Shown here one piece after another: positions 20,495-30,900 of a DNA stretch of 64,000 nucleotides (position 1 is its first letter; the number at the start of each line of letters is the position of its first letter). Position numbers and translations under genes: made by a program. The stretch is from assembly GCF_014698305.1 (NCBI RefSeq), contig NZ_JACJST010000005.1, forward strand, positions 62,001-126,000, written 5' to 3'. This stretch comes from Anabaena lutea FACHB-196. Lineage in GTDB: Bacteria > Cyanobacteriota > Cyanobacteriia > Cyanobacteriales > Nostocaceae. The notes beneath the pieces are model-generated. The model had not been told where the DNA came from. It did no database searches and worked only from the letters and a program-made list of their open reading frames with translations.

Positions 20495-20979
20495 TATGTA
20501 GCTCCTTTAAGGGTTGAACCATCAGTCAGGTTTCTGACGGTAGGTTATAACACATTTTGTCTAGATATTAGATACTTAACGGCTGACTAGTAATCATGAA
20601 AATTGCGATACAAACTTACAGAAATTCCGCAATCTAGCATGATAAATTATACGGAGTTGCCTAATACGTTAGTCTTTAGCTAACCTCTTAAGTGATGAAT
20701 CTCTAACTTTTGTACTTTTGTCAACACAGTAGGATAATGAATCAATGATTATTCCACATAAATAGCCAAAAAGAATAGAGTATCTAACTCCAAATAACGG
20801 CACAAACTATCAGTAGCATCACTGTTAATGTGTAGTTTATTTTTTTAGTTCATTCCTTCTTTTTAAAGAAAATATTAAATTTTTAATAGCATATTGTTGT
20901 TTTTGGAATTTCATACTGTATGTAGACAACAAATAACTGATTATAGTTTCCCATTATCAAGCCATGATTAGTCGTTAAG
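20495..20979. other. Gene-free stretch
   Basis: Upstream region of the deacetylase gene and downstream side of the broken GT2 gene. AT-rich, with no repeat, RNA or coding region that I can support. Confidence 0.4.
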
Positions 20980-21297
20980 CTAGATACTCTTCTCAAAATT
21001 TAAACCTGTTTCATATTTCAGGCTCTTATTGAGACTAGACATCTCTAGAAATGAAATATGCTCCCTCCAGAACCCTTGTAGAGAAGTGACCTGGGTAGGG
21101 ATTCTCGGCTTTACATTCTTTTTCACTCCTATGTCTACTGAGACTTGATGACCAAAATTTCTAACTAGACTCAGATAACGCACTCGATTATCATGATGAT
21201 ATAATTCCCAGATCATGCTCAAAGAGCGATGCCTACAGCGAGCGAAACTATCGCGGCTACCTTCATCAATTAAAATTAGTTCATTCAGCCTTACCAT
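20980..21297 (-). pseudogene. Broken family-2 glycosyltransferase (N-terminal remnant)
   Basis: A 105-codon frame. Its first half keeps the signature of DPM1/ArnC-like GT2 enzymes: [10 protein letters not shown] (normally DDGSRD), [21 protein letters not shown]. After about residue 58 the similarity dissolves into sequence unlike the family, and the DxD catalytic region and C-terminal membrane helices (about 200 further residues) are absent. There is also a small insertion (RCRHRSLSM) in the middle. It is probably a decayed gene. It lies back to back with the GT39 gene, whose lipid-linked sugar donor such an enzyme would normally make. Confidence 0.7.
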
Positions 21298-21336
21298 CTA
21301 ACTGTGTCATAACATGAGTTAGAGCGCCATAAATTT

Positions 21337-22902
21337 ATGCAATATCTTATTTTAAATATGAGGAATAACCGCTGGTTTTTATGTTTTTTATTTACATCTT
21401 TATGCCTGTGGTTAATATTTTTAGGAAACTCACCTTTAAGAGATTGGGATGAAGGTACTATAGCCCAAGTTGCCCGTGAAATTTGGCGTAACCCAGTTGA
21501 TAAAATGGTTTGGCTTTACCCAACTTTAGGAGGTGATCCATATCATAATAAACCACCTTTAATACACTGGTTAATTGCTATTACTTATTCCTTGGGTGGT
21601 GTAAATGAATGGACAACACGCTTACCAAGTGCAGTATTAACTGCTTTAGGTGTGCCTTTACTTTATTCCGTAGGAAATTTAGTTTTTAACCAAAGTTTAC
21701 CAGCATTATTTACTGCTTTGGTTTATATGACTATGTTACCTGTGGTGCGTCATGGCAGACTAGCAATGTTAGATGGTGCAGTTATTACATTTTTCTTATT
21801 GTTATTATTTTGTATTTTAAAATCCCGTCAGCAGCGAATTTATGCGTTAGGAATTGGCTTTAGTTTAGGATTAATTACTCTTACCAAGGGCATGATAGTT
21901 TTGCTATTAGGAGGAATTGCAGGTTTATTTATATTAGCAAATCGACAGTTTTATTTATTCAAAAGCTTATATTTATGGCTAGGAATATTCTTAGGAAATG
22001 CTTTACCAATTGCTTGGTATATTGCCCAATGGCAACATTATGGAGAGAATTTCTTACAAACAAATTTGCAATCACAAACTTTTGCGCGACTTGTAGAATC
22101 TGTAGAAGGTCATAGTGGACCTGTTTGGTACTATTTCATAGAAATACTTAAATATGGTTTTCCCTGGTTATTGTTTTTGCCTGGAGGATTATATTTAGCT
22201 TGGAGAAAACGTCATACTAGTTGGGGTTCTCTGATTATTATCGGCACAGTAATTTACTTTGGGACTATCTCATTTATGAGTACAAAACTTCCCTGGTATG
22301 TGATGCCTATATATCCATTTTTAGCTCTAGCAATTGGTGCTAATTTGAGCGAAATTTGGCAGCAAGGGAAGTTTAATGTCAAATTTATGGGAGGATTCTT
22401 TGCTTTTTTGACTGTCGCTGGTTTGGGAGGTTGTATTTATTTTAGTTTTGCTGATCCACAACCAATATTAATTATCATGAGTATTGTTTTAGCAATCAGT
22501 ATGGGAATTACTGCATGGTTAGTTATTAAGCAAAATCGTAATTTTATCCCAGTTTTATTTACTGGAATGTATTTAGTTTTATTACTTTTAATGAGTTCAA
22601 ATTCTTGGATATGGGAGTTAAACGAAGCGTTTCCAGTTAAACCAGTTGCTGCATTAATTCGTAAACATATTCCAGCGGGAACAACTATTTATACTTCTTT
22701 TGCTTATAGTCGTCCTAGTTTAGATTTTTATAGTGATTGTCAAGTGATTGCTGTTCCTATTTCGGTGTTGCAGGAAATGTTTTCTAAGAAATTTAATTTG
22801 TTGGTGGATAATGAGACTTTGGAGAAATTGAATTTAAATCAGAGTCAAGTTATAGGAGAAGTTAACGATTTTAAACTGATTTCAATTGTTGTTCAAGACT
22901 AA
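21337..22902 (+). CDS. GT39/ArnT-like membrane glycosyltransferase
   Basis: 521 residues, with a large polytopic membrane region of about ten or more hydrophobic segments. RDWDEGTIAQVAREIW near residue 35 is the first-loop acidic motif of the PMT/ArnT (GT-C, family 39) fold that binds the polyprenyl-phosphate sugar donor, and PPLIHWLIA follows. The C-terminal tail is a small soluble domain (IPAGTTIYTSFAYSRPSLDFY). It probably moves a sugar from a lipid carrier to a lipid or protein outside the cytoplasmic membrane. The start is uncertain: ATG 21337 or ATG 21358. Base composition is more AT-rich than the gltS region. Confidence 0.88.
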   Translation: MQYLILNMRNNRWFLCFLFTSLCLWLIFLGNSPLRDWDEGTIAQVAREIWRNPVDKMVWLYPTLGGDPYHNKPPLIHWLIAITYSLGGVNEWTTRLPSAVLTALGVPLLYSVGNLVFNQSLPALFTALVYMTMLPVVRHGRLAMLDGAVITFFLLLLFCILKSRQQRIYALGIGFSLGLITLTKGMIVLLLGGIAGLFILANRQFYLFKSLYLWLGIFLGNALPIAWYIAQWQHYGENFLQTNLQSQTFARLVESVEGHSGPVWYYFIEILKYGFPWLLFLPGGLYLAWRKRHTSWGSLIIIGTVIYFGTISFMSTKLPWYVMPIYPFLALAIGANLSEIWQQGKFNVKFMGGFFAFLTVAGLGGCIYFSFADPQPILIIMSIVLAISMGITAWLVIKQNRNFIPVLFTGMYLVLLLLMSSNSWIWELNEAFPVKPVAALIRKHIPAGTTIYTSFAYSRPSLDFYSDCQVIAVPISVLQEMFSKKFNLLVDNETLEKLNLNQSQVIGEVNDFKLISIVVQD

Positions 22903-23019
22903 TTAAGGTATACTTTTGAATATCAAAAAATTAAATATTAGCCAATTCATAGTGGATATAGTTAGCAATAACTATTGCTAATATGCTAAATTAATATAGA
23001 TAGCTTTCTAATCAAAAAT

Positions 23020-23622
23020 ATGCAAATCACAGAAAAGCAATATTACACCCCAGAGGAATATCTGGAATTAGAAGCAACTGCTGACTACAAAAGCGAATAC
23101 ATTGAAGGACAAATTATTCCGATGGCTGGTGCATCTATCAATCATAACCGCATCTCTTTAAATCTCAGTTCTGGGCTGAATTTTGCCTTTAGAGATAAAA
23201 ATTACGAAGTTTTTATGGGTGATATACGTCTATGGATACCCCAAAGACTAATATACACCTATCCAGATGTAATGATTATTGCAGATGAACCAGAATTTTT
23301 CAATAATCGCACAGATACAATTACAAATCCCCAGGTAATTATTGAAGTTTTATCTAAATCTACCAAAGGTTACGACAGAGAAGATAAATTTGAAGCTTAC
23401 AGAACAATTCCCAGTTTTCAAGAATATTTATTAATTGATCAAAACCGCATTCATGTAGAACAATTTTCTAAAACTGGAAAGAAAAGATGGAATTTGTATG
23501 AGTATGATGAAGAAGATGAAAAAATATCTCTTGTCACTGTAACTTTTGAGATTTCTTTACAGTATTTATATAATAAAGTGAAGTTTGGAGTTGTGGAATC
23601 TGAATCAGAAAATAATAGTTAA
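23020..23622 (+). CDS. Uma2 family endonuclease (DUF820)
   Basis: 200 residues. The pattern YTPEEYLELEATADYKSEYIEGQI, then YPDVMII, then VIIEVLSKSTKGYDREDKFEAY is the PD-(D/E)XK-like core of Uma2/DUF820 proteins, with the catalytic Asp in YPD and Glu in IEVLS. These are present in very many copies in Nostocales and their biological role is unknown; many may be selfish or defence-related. It stands alone between two membrane glycosyltransferases. Confidence 0.92.
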   Translation: MQITEKQYYTPEEYLELEATADYKSEYIEGQIIPMAGASINHNRISLNLSSGLNFAFRDKNYEVFMGDIRLWIPQRLIYTYPDVMIIADEPEFFNNRTDTITNPQVIIEVLSKSTKGYDREDKFEAYRTIPSFQEYLLIDQNRIHVEQFSKTGKKRWNLYEYDEEDEKISLVTVTFEISLQYLYNKVKFGVVESESENNS

Positions 23623-23675
23623 AACTTGTCGGCTTATCATATTATATGAATGATATGATCCAATCATAACAACAG

Positions 23676-25169
23676 ATGAATCACCTGTTTAAACTAGATA
23701 AACTATTATTAGGTATCCTGATTATATTCGCATTAATACTGCGCGTTGGTATTGCTTTAAAATTCCCCAATATATTTTGGGCGGATGAAATTTTTCAAAC
23801 CCTAGAACCTGCACACCGACTAGCTTTTGGTAACGGTATCGTCACCTGGGAATTTAGAGACGGTATTCGTTCCTGGGTATTACCAGGAATTTTAGCCGGT
23901 ATTATGCGTCTAACTTCGTGGCTGGGAGAAGGTTCTACTGGCTACTTAATAGGAATTAATATCTTTTTATCTCTACTTTCCCTGAGTAATATCTTAGTCG
24001 CATATTTATGGGGAAAAAAAATAGGAGGAACAATTACAGCCTTTATTTGTGCTGCTATTTGCACTATCTGGTTTGAAATTATCTACTTTTCTGCCAAAGC
24101 TTTTACCGAAGTCGTAGCAACACATTTTCTGTTACCAGGAATATATTTAGGGGTTCAAAATAATTTATTTAAACTCAGAAATCGGTTGTTTTTGTCAGGA
24201 TGTTGGTTGGGAATATCTCTAGCATTAAGAATCCATTTTTTACCTTGTATTGCTTTTATTGTAATTTACATTTGTAGACGAGAGTGGCAACATAAATGGT
24301 TGCCTATGATAGCAGGAATTATCGCCCCCCTACTCATCTTCGGAACTGTTGATGCTTTTACTTGGTCTTATCCTTTTCAATCTTTTTGGTTAAATATTTG
24401 GGTAAATCTTGTTGAAGGAAGAAGTAAACTTTATGGAGTTTCTCCTTGGTATGAATACTTTATTTTATTGCTTAAAACTTGGTCTTGGTTTTCTATCCCT
24501 ATAGTTATTCTGGCTTTTTTAGGTTCCCGTCGTATTCCTATTTTGGCATGGTCAGCTTTAATTATTATCTTGTCTCACAGTTTCTTAGCTCATAAAGAAT
24601 ATCGCTTTATTTATCCTGCATTACCAATGGTGATGATATTAGCAGGAATAGGAACAGCAGAATTAGTTTTAAATTTGTCCCACAGATGGCTTTCAACTCG
24701 AAAAATAGTAATAGCAATATTACTTTGTTTATTCCTCTGGACTTCCACTTCTGTAGCTCTTATCAGCCGATTTAATATCTATAATCCTTTGAATTTTTCT
24801 ACTTTTGGTACTAATTTAGAAAACACACATTTGTATGCTACAACTGATAATTTACTAGCCTTACAAAGCTTAAGTACAGAAAATACAGTGTGTGGTCTTG
24901 GTCTTTGGGGGGTTAATTGGGCTTTATCAGGAGGGTATACCTATTTTCACCAGGATGTTCCTATATATCAAGTTGAAAAAGCCGCAGATTTTGAAGAGCT
25001 AAAAGCAGGTTTTAACTACATTATTGGCAATCGTTCCATACCATCTCAATATCAAAACTATACTTTGCAGAAATGTTGGCAAGAAACTTGTATCTATAAG
25101 CGGCCAGGTTCTTGTAGCCAGATTATAGATAGCGATATCAATTCTGTTCTCAAAAAATCGGGAAATTAG
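23676..25169 (+). CDS. GT22 (ALG9/PIG-B-like) mannosyltransferase
   Basis: 497 residues, polytopic membrane protein. FWADEIFQTLEPAHRLAFG near residue 35 carries the family's acidic loop, and HKEYRFIYPALP near residue 308 is the GT22 HKExRF signature. GT22 enzymes use dolichyl- or polyprenyl-phosphate mannose. In cyanobacteria the acceptor is unknown, possibly a glycolipid or exopolysaccharide. Together with the GT39 gene and the GT2 remnant it suggests a former or current pathway using polyprenyl-phosphate sugars. Confidence 0.85.
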   Translation: MNHLFKLDKLLLGILIIFALILRVGIALKFPNIFWADEIFQTLEPAHRLAFGNGIVTWEFRDGIRSWVLPGILAGIMRLTSWLGEGSTGYLIGINIFLSLLSLSNILVAYLWGKKIGGTITAFICAAICTIWFEIIYFSAKAFTEVVATHFLLPGIYLGVQNNLFKLRNRLFLSGCWLGISLALRIHFLPCIAFIVIYICRREWQHKWLPMIAGIIAPLLIFGTVDAFTWSYPFQSFWLNIWVNLVEGRSKLYGVSPWYEYFILLLKTWSWFSIPIVILAFLGSRRIPILAWSALIIILSHSFLAHKEYRFIYPALPMVMILAGIGTAELVLNLSHRWLSTRKIVIAILLCLFLWTSTSVALISRFNIYNPLNFSTFGTNLENTHLYATTDNLLALQSLSTENTVCGLGLWGVNWALSGGYTYFHQDVPIYQVEKAADFEELKAGFNYIIGNRSIPSQYQNYTLQKCWQETCIYKRPGSCSQIIDSDINSVLKKSGN

Positions 25170-25217
25170 TAGCCGAAGCAATTTATATTTAAAATTACCG
25201 TTAATTATTAAATAATT

Positions 25218-26414
25218 GTGAAAGCTATAACTTTACTTGGTTCTACTGGCTCAATTGGTACTCAAACCTTAGATATCGTCTCTGAACACCCAGATAAGTT
25301 CCGAATCGTCGGATTAGCTGCTGGGCGGAATGTGGAGTTATTCGCGGCGCAAATTCGCCAGTTTCGCCCCCAAATCGCTGCTATTTCGGCTGCTGAGAAA
25401 TTACCAGAACTTCGGGAAGCTATTAAAGACGTAAATCCCCAACCCATTTTACTCGCTGGTGAAGCGGGAGTGATAGAAGTTGCTCGTTATGGCGATGCCC
25501 AAACGGTGGTTACTGGTATTGTTGGTTGTGCAGGTTTATTACCAACCATTGCGGCTATTGAAGCGGGCAAAGATATTGCTTTAGCAAACAAAGAAACTAT
25601 CATTGCCGGCGCTCCTGTGGTGTTACCTTTGGTGGAAAAACACGGAGTGAAACTATTACCCGCAGATTCCGAACATTCGGCGATTTTTCAATGTTTGCAA
25701 GGTGTTCCTAAAGGTGGTTTAAAAAAGATATTATTGACTGCTTCCGGTGGTGCTTTTCGAGATTGGCCTGTGGAAAAATTACCAGAAGTAAAAGTTGCTG
25801 ATGCTATTAAACATCCTAACTGGTCAATGGGGCGAAAAATCACTGTAGATTCTGCAACTTTGATGAATAAGGGTTTGGAAGTAATTGAGGCTCATTATTT
25901 ATTTGGGATGGATTACGACAACATCGAAATTGTCATTCATCCTCAAAGTATTATTCACTCTTTAATAGAGTTACAAGATACTTCAGTTCTAGCTCAACTT
26001 GGTTGGCCAGATATGCGGTTACCTTTGCTTTATGCTTTATCTTGGCCGGAGCGAATTTACACGAATTGGGAAAGATTGAATTTAGTAAAATCTGGTGATT
26101 TAACTTTCCGTGAACCGGATCATCAAAAATATCCTTGCATGGGTTTAGCTTATGCTGCTGGTAGGGCTGGTGGTTCTATGCCGGCGGTTTTGAATGCGGC
26201 TAATGAACAAGCTGTGGCTTTATTTTTAGAAGAGAAAATTCACTATTTGGATATTGCTCGGTGTATTGAATTTGTGTGTGATAGCCATCAAAATCATAAC
26301 AAACAAAATCCCTCTTTAGATGACATTTTGGCAGCAGATAAATGGGCTAGGCAAGAAGTTTTAACTGCGGCTGAAAAGTTAGCAATTCAACCACAGGTAA
26401 TTTCTGTGGGTTAA
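25218..26414 (+). CDS. dxr: 1-deoxy-D-xylulose 5-phosphate reductoisomerase
   Basis: 398 residues from GTG 25218. The NADPH-binding start [22 protein letters not shown], the metal and substrate residues in [22 protein letters not shown] and [24 protein letters not shown] are all intact. It catalyses the committed step of the MEP isoprenoid pathway, which feeds carotenoid, phytol and quinone synthesis. It is downstream of the GT22 gene with a 48-base gap but probably has its own promoter. Confidence 0.97.
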   Translation: MKAITLLGSTGSIGTQTLDIVSEHPDKFRIVGLAAGRNVELFAAQIRQFRPQIAAISAAEKLPELREAIKDVNPQPILLAGEAGVIEVARYGDAQTVVTGIVGCAGLLPTIAAIEAGKDIALANKETIIAGAPVVLPLVEKHGVKLLPADSEHSAIFQCLQGVPKGGLKKILLTASGGAFRDWPVEKLPEVKVADAIKHPNWSMGRKITVDSATLMNKGLEVIEAHYLFGMDYDNIEIVIHPQSIIHSLIELQDTSVLAQLGWPDMRLPLLYALSWPERIYTNWERLNLVKSGDLTFREPDHQKYPCMGLAYAAGRAGGSMPAVLNAANEQAVALFLEEKIHYLDIARCIEFVCDSHQNHNKQNPSLDDILAADKWARQEVLTAAEKLAIQPQVISVG

Positions 26415-26420
26415 TACCAG

Positions 26421-26483
26421 ATCCCCGACTTCTGACATTAGCTGAAAATTTTTTGACAGCAACAAAGAAGAAGTCGGGTATCT
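26421..26483. repeat. Split inverted repeat at the 5' edge of the defence-like island
   Basis: Arms GATCCCCGACTTCT (26421-26434) and AGAAGTCGGGTATC (26470-26483) are nearly perfect complements around a 35-base loop. It follows dxr, so it could act as its terminator. It also resembles a dispersed cyanobacterial palindrome, and it marks the border between the core gene and the AT-rich island. Confidence 0.65.
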
Positions 26484-26655
26484 CAGACTCCTAAAATATC
26501 ATAATATACACTATAATAAACTCAGCACCAGCACTTAAACAAAACTGAAAATACTGCCACCGCAGTCAAACCCAAATAGCAGTTTTTATTTGCGAGGGCA
26601 ACTTTTTTTAAGCAAGATAACTGAAAATCTCATATTACTGAATACTGGATAGACT

Positions 26656-27489
26656 ATGGCTAAAATGCAACTACATTTCAACGGTAACTTCTCCCTCAAA
26701 AAAGAAGAAATTAAAAGAATACTAGAAGCAGCTTCAGAAAAAAAAGGATTAAAAGACACCTTAGAAAACCTGATGACAAAAACAGGTTTAGGTAATGCCA
26801 AAGTTGGCAAAATTAAAAGTTGGGCAACCAGAGCAGGTTTAGTTAAAGATAATTATTTAAGTCCAGAAGGAAAAATAGTTTTAAAACATGATCTTTATTT
26901 ACAATCAATAATTACCGATTGGTTAATGCACTTTTATTTAAGCTTTGGTAATGAAGGTTTAAAGCAAATACCAGAAAACCCTGCGGAATGGGGAGGATGG
27001 ACTTATTTTATTTATACATTTCTGCCAGAAAATCCCACATTTAGCAAAGATGAATTATTTCAAAATTGTATTCCTATATTTGAAGAACCAGCTAAAGTAA
27101 TTCCTGAAAGATTCAAATATATTTTAAGAGCTTATACCGAACCGCAAGCATTAGCTAATTGTCAAATTATCCAAGAAATTAAAACCGACAAATATCAAAC
27201 AGGAAAAGCTAAACTTCCTAATTCTCATTTAATTGGTTATTTTATTGCTAAACTTTGGGAGCGAGATTTTAATAAGCAAACTTCTGTTTTAACAGACGAT
27301 ATCATCAATCAAAAAATGGGAATTGTCCCAGTTTTAGGTATTCAACCAGAAACATTACAGCAACATCTAAATAGTATAGAATCCTTGGGAATTATTGAAC
27401 AAAGACGCACAGTGTCACCCTATCAAATTATCCGTCGTTGGGATGATCCTGTTAACTTATTAGAAAAAGCCTATGTTAACAATAAATAA
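26656..27489 (+). CDS. DUF4007 family protein, first gene of BREX/Pgl-like cassette
   Basis: 277 residues. The N-terminus (FNGNFSLKKEEIKRIL, then a winged-helix-like segment NAKVGKIKSWATRAGL to about residue 75) and the middle (GWTYFIYTFLPENP) fit DUF4007. The C-terminus (LQQHLNSIESLGIIEQRR) is a second winged-helix-like unit. As I recall, DUF4007 proteins occur beside DNA-phosphorothioation and BREX-like genes, and a DNA-binding or specificity role has been supposed; none is proven here. The next gene overlaps by 17 bases, so translation is coupled. The start at ATG 26656 could be ATG 26665 instead. Strongly AT-rich. Confidence 0.8.
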   Translation: MAKMQLHFNGNFSLKKEEIKRILEAASEKKGLKDTLENLMTKTGLGNAKVGKIKSWATRAGLVKDNYLSPEGKIVLKHDLYLQSIITDWLMHFYLSFGNEGLKQIPENPAEWGGWTYFIYTFLPENPTFSKDELFQNCIPIFEEPAKVIPERFKYILRAYTEPQALANCQIIQEIKTDKYQTGKAKLPNSHLIGYFIAKLWERDFNKQTSVLTDDIINQKMGIVPVLGIQPETLQQHLNSIESLGIIEQRRTVSPYQIIRRWDDPVNLLEKAYVNNK

Positions 27490-27907
27490 TTTATCCCTTC
27501 AAGATGTAAAACCAGCAGATTACCCACATTTATTATTGTGGGATAGTCCTCATGATGCAGAAATTCATCAACTCGCATTTAATAACAATGCTCAAATTAT
27601 CAGTTATCGTGATAACTTAATTAGTCGTATTAACAGCAAACAAAAATATCTGATTCTCCAGGAAAATATCAGTCAAGAATTAGCAGCGATTAAAGAAATT
27701 TGTGATCATGCAAATAAACCCATAGTGATATTAAAAGACTTAGAAATTCTCATTACCTATCTTTACAGTCAACCATCATCCCCCTTGAGTTTATTTTGGC
27801 ACAAACTAGGAAACATGAGACATTTAGAAAGTATTTTATGGATTTTGCTTCCTACGCAAATACATCCTATTAACTGGAATAAAAAACGAATTACAACCAT
27901 AGTTTAA
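27473..27907 (+). CDS. Small P-loop-less protein of the cassette
   Basis: 144 residues, family not recognised with certainty. KPIVILKDLEILITYL near residue 85 looks like a Walker-B-type strand (hydrophobic run, then DLE), and NMRHLESILWILLPTQ like the following sensor strand of a RecA/AAA-type core. No GxxxxGK[ST] loop exists, so it should not hydrolyse ATP alone. It may be a small partner or regulator of the ATPases. It starts inside the DUF4007 gene and ends 41 bases before the large ATPase gene, which has its own GGGAGG ribosome-binding site. Confidence 0.7.
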   Translation: MLTINNLSLQDVKPADYPHLLLWDSPHDAEIHQLAFNNNAQIISYRDNLISRINSKQKYLILQENISQELAAIKEICDHANKPIVILKDLEILITYLYSQPSSPLSLFWHKLGNMRHLESILWILLPTQIHPINWNKKRITTIV

Positions 27908-27948
27908 AACTGAATCATATACCACATATACCAGGGAGGCTTACCATC

Positions 27949-30900
27949 ATGCAACTTAACCAAATAGTCACAATTAATGAATCAGGAATGGTAGCTAATG
28001 CCGTTAATTTTGGTATGATAGCTGATGCTGAAAAAAACTTACTTTTATGTCAAGGATTTGTTTTTAATCATTCTACATTAGATGTATTGGATAAAATTCA
28101 AAAAAGCTATCAAAGTCCAAATAGTTCAAACATTCATTTATTTGTGCAAGATTATGGTAAAGGTAAATCTCACTTTGCTGTAGTTGCAGCTAACTATTTT
28201 AAACAATTATTAGATGGTTCTGAAATTCAAGGAATATTAAATCAAATTAAAATTGCAGCAGAAAATAATCAAGGAATATTAGAAGATTTAACAGCTTATA
28301 AAAGACGGAATCCTAAACATTTAGTAATTTGTATTAGTGGCGATGAAGGAATAGATTTAAGACAGATATTTTTAAAGTCCCTGCGTCAAACATTAGAAAA
28401 TGAAGGTATTACCGATTCATTAGCACAGCAACTTTGTCAAAAACCCCTGGAATATTTGTACAATTTAACCGAAGAACAAATTAATCAAGTTAATCATTTC
28501 TTGGAAACCACAGGAAACCAATTTGGAGATTTTGACAGTCTTATTGATTTATTAGAAAAAGACAATTATCGGGTAATTTCTACAGTTAAAGAAATTAGCA
28601 GACAACTAAATAAAGGATTTGCAATTGACTTTGATACAGATTTAAAAATTGAAGAAATCTTAGCAGAATTAATCAATCAATTATGTTCTGGTGAAAATGC
28701 GAAATATGCAGGAATTTTAATTTTATTTGATGAACTAAATGCGTATTTACAAGCATGGGCTAAGGATTCATTTAATTCAGGAGGACTTACATTACAAAGC
28801 ATTACCAATATTTGTGAAAACAATAAAAGTAAACTAGCTTTAGTTTGTTTTACTCAAATTAGACCACTAAAATCAGTTCCCAGTCAATCAGCAGACGATT
28901 ACAAAAAACTTGCTTCTCGGTTAGAAATTGCTGAAAGCACTTATGAACCAATTTCTAGTTTAGAATTAGTAATTAAAGCTTTATTACCAAAACAAGATAA
29001 CACTAATTTATGGAATCAATTTTTTCAAATCTGGAACAATACACTCTTAACTGATAGTAGAAAATCTCATGAACACAGAATTAATATTTATCGAGAAAGA
29101 GGTTGGAGTTTACAGGAATTTAATAACACTTTAACTATTGGTTGTTTTCCCCTTCATCCGTTGAATAGTTATTTGCTTTGTAACTTAGATTTTACTCAAG
29201 GTAGAACAGCAATTCAATATATCAAAGAAGATGTGAAAAATTTTATTAACTCTCAACCTGTTGAAAAGAACGGTAAATTAAACTATCTTGCTCCTATTTC
29301 CCTAATTGATGCTTTTAAAGATAACTTTTACCAACCAGAATTTTATCGTCATTATTCAGAATATCAAAAAGCCTATGATACCATAGCTGCATCTGCTACA
29401 GTTGAAGAAATTGCAGTTTTAAAAGGACTTTTATTATTTTATGTTAGTCACAATAAGCTTCATAAACCAGCATCAGAAAAACATGATTTTATTCTCAGTG
29501 AATTAACAGGTTTATCTGAAAAACAAACAAAAGAAACCTTAGAAAAACTCACCCAAGACAGAAAAGTTATTTACTTCAATTCTGGAGATAATACCTATCG
29601 TTTTTATGCTGGTAGTAACTTACTAGAAATTAGTCAAGAAATAGCAGAAGAAGCGAGTAAACAAGCTAATAAAATTTCAGTTAATTTAGCTGTTAACCAT
29701 TGTCAAAAAGAAGTTATAACTTATTTGCAATTTGATAAAATTGAAGGAACAGCTTTTATTGAAAAAAATCAACTTTTGAATGATGAATGGTTTTTTGAAT
29801 ATAAATTTTATAGTATCACAGACTTTGAACAAGCTTTATCCGATTATAAAACCATAGAAAACTCAGCAGGGAAAGGAATTTTTGCTTATGTTTTAGCGGA
29901 GACTATTGAAGAAATACAATATATTCGCACCAAAGTAAATCAGCTAATTTCTCAATCTAAACATAAAGATAGTATTGCTGTTACTATTCCTAATAAACCC
30001 GTGAGAGAGATTTGTGTTGATTTATTAAAACTAGACATTATCAGAAGAAAAACCACTGCTGAAAAACAGGAAGCGGGAACAGCTTTACAACAATTAAGTA
30101 AAGAATTGCAAGATAAAATCAAAAGGAAAATTAAAGAAGTAATTGCTTCTGCAAATTATTATTGTCTCAATTTAGATGAACTTAATACTATTGAAAAGCA
30201 AGATCGAGAAAGTATTGTTAGTCATCTTTTAAGCAATCTCTATTCTTTTGTACCACCCATTGCTAAAAATGATAAGATGGCGTTAAAAAGTTCTACAGGA
30301 AATACTATAATCGGTTATCTAGCTAAACGGTTATTAGAAGACGATCTCAATCCTACTAAATTTCCTAACCAATCATATCATACATTAGTTACTCAAGTAT
30401 TTATTAATAGTTGGGGATTATTTAAAACAGCTTCTCAAAAATATTCTGTGCAAATTCCCACCAATAAAAATGTGATAACAGCATGGAATAAAATAGATGA
30501 ACTAACAGCATTACGAAATAAACAACAAACATCTATTAATATAGATAAAATTTGGCAAGAATTATCTAAACCTCCCTTTGGGTATAATGAATATACCTTT
30601 ACAATGCTATTTGTAGGATGGATATCTTATCATCGTGCTGAAGTAACCCTAAAAGGAAACTTTGGTATTCCCAAAACCAAGAAAGATCAAGTATCAATTG
30701 AAGAAAGAGCCATCAAAGATTGGGTAACAACTAATGTATTTGATAAACCTAAAGATTTTGTCAATGAATGGATTTTAACATCTGTTAAAAAACCTCAGTT
30801 AATTCGTAGTCAACCTGTTATATGTCCAGAAATACCAGAAAAATGTGATTATAACCAAGCGCAAAAATTAATTGAAAAAATTGATCAATTTATTAATTCT

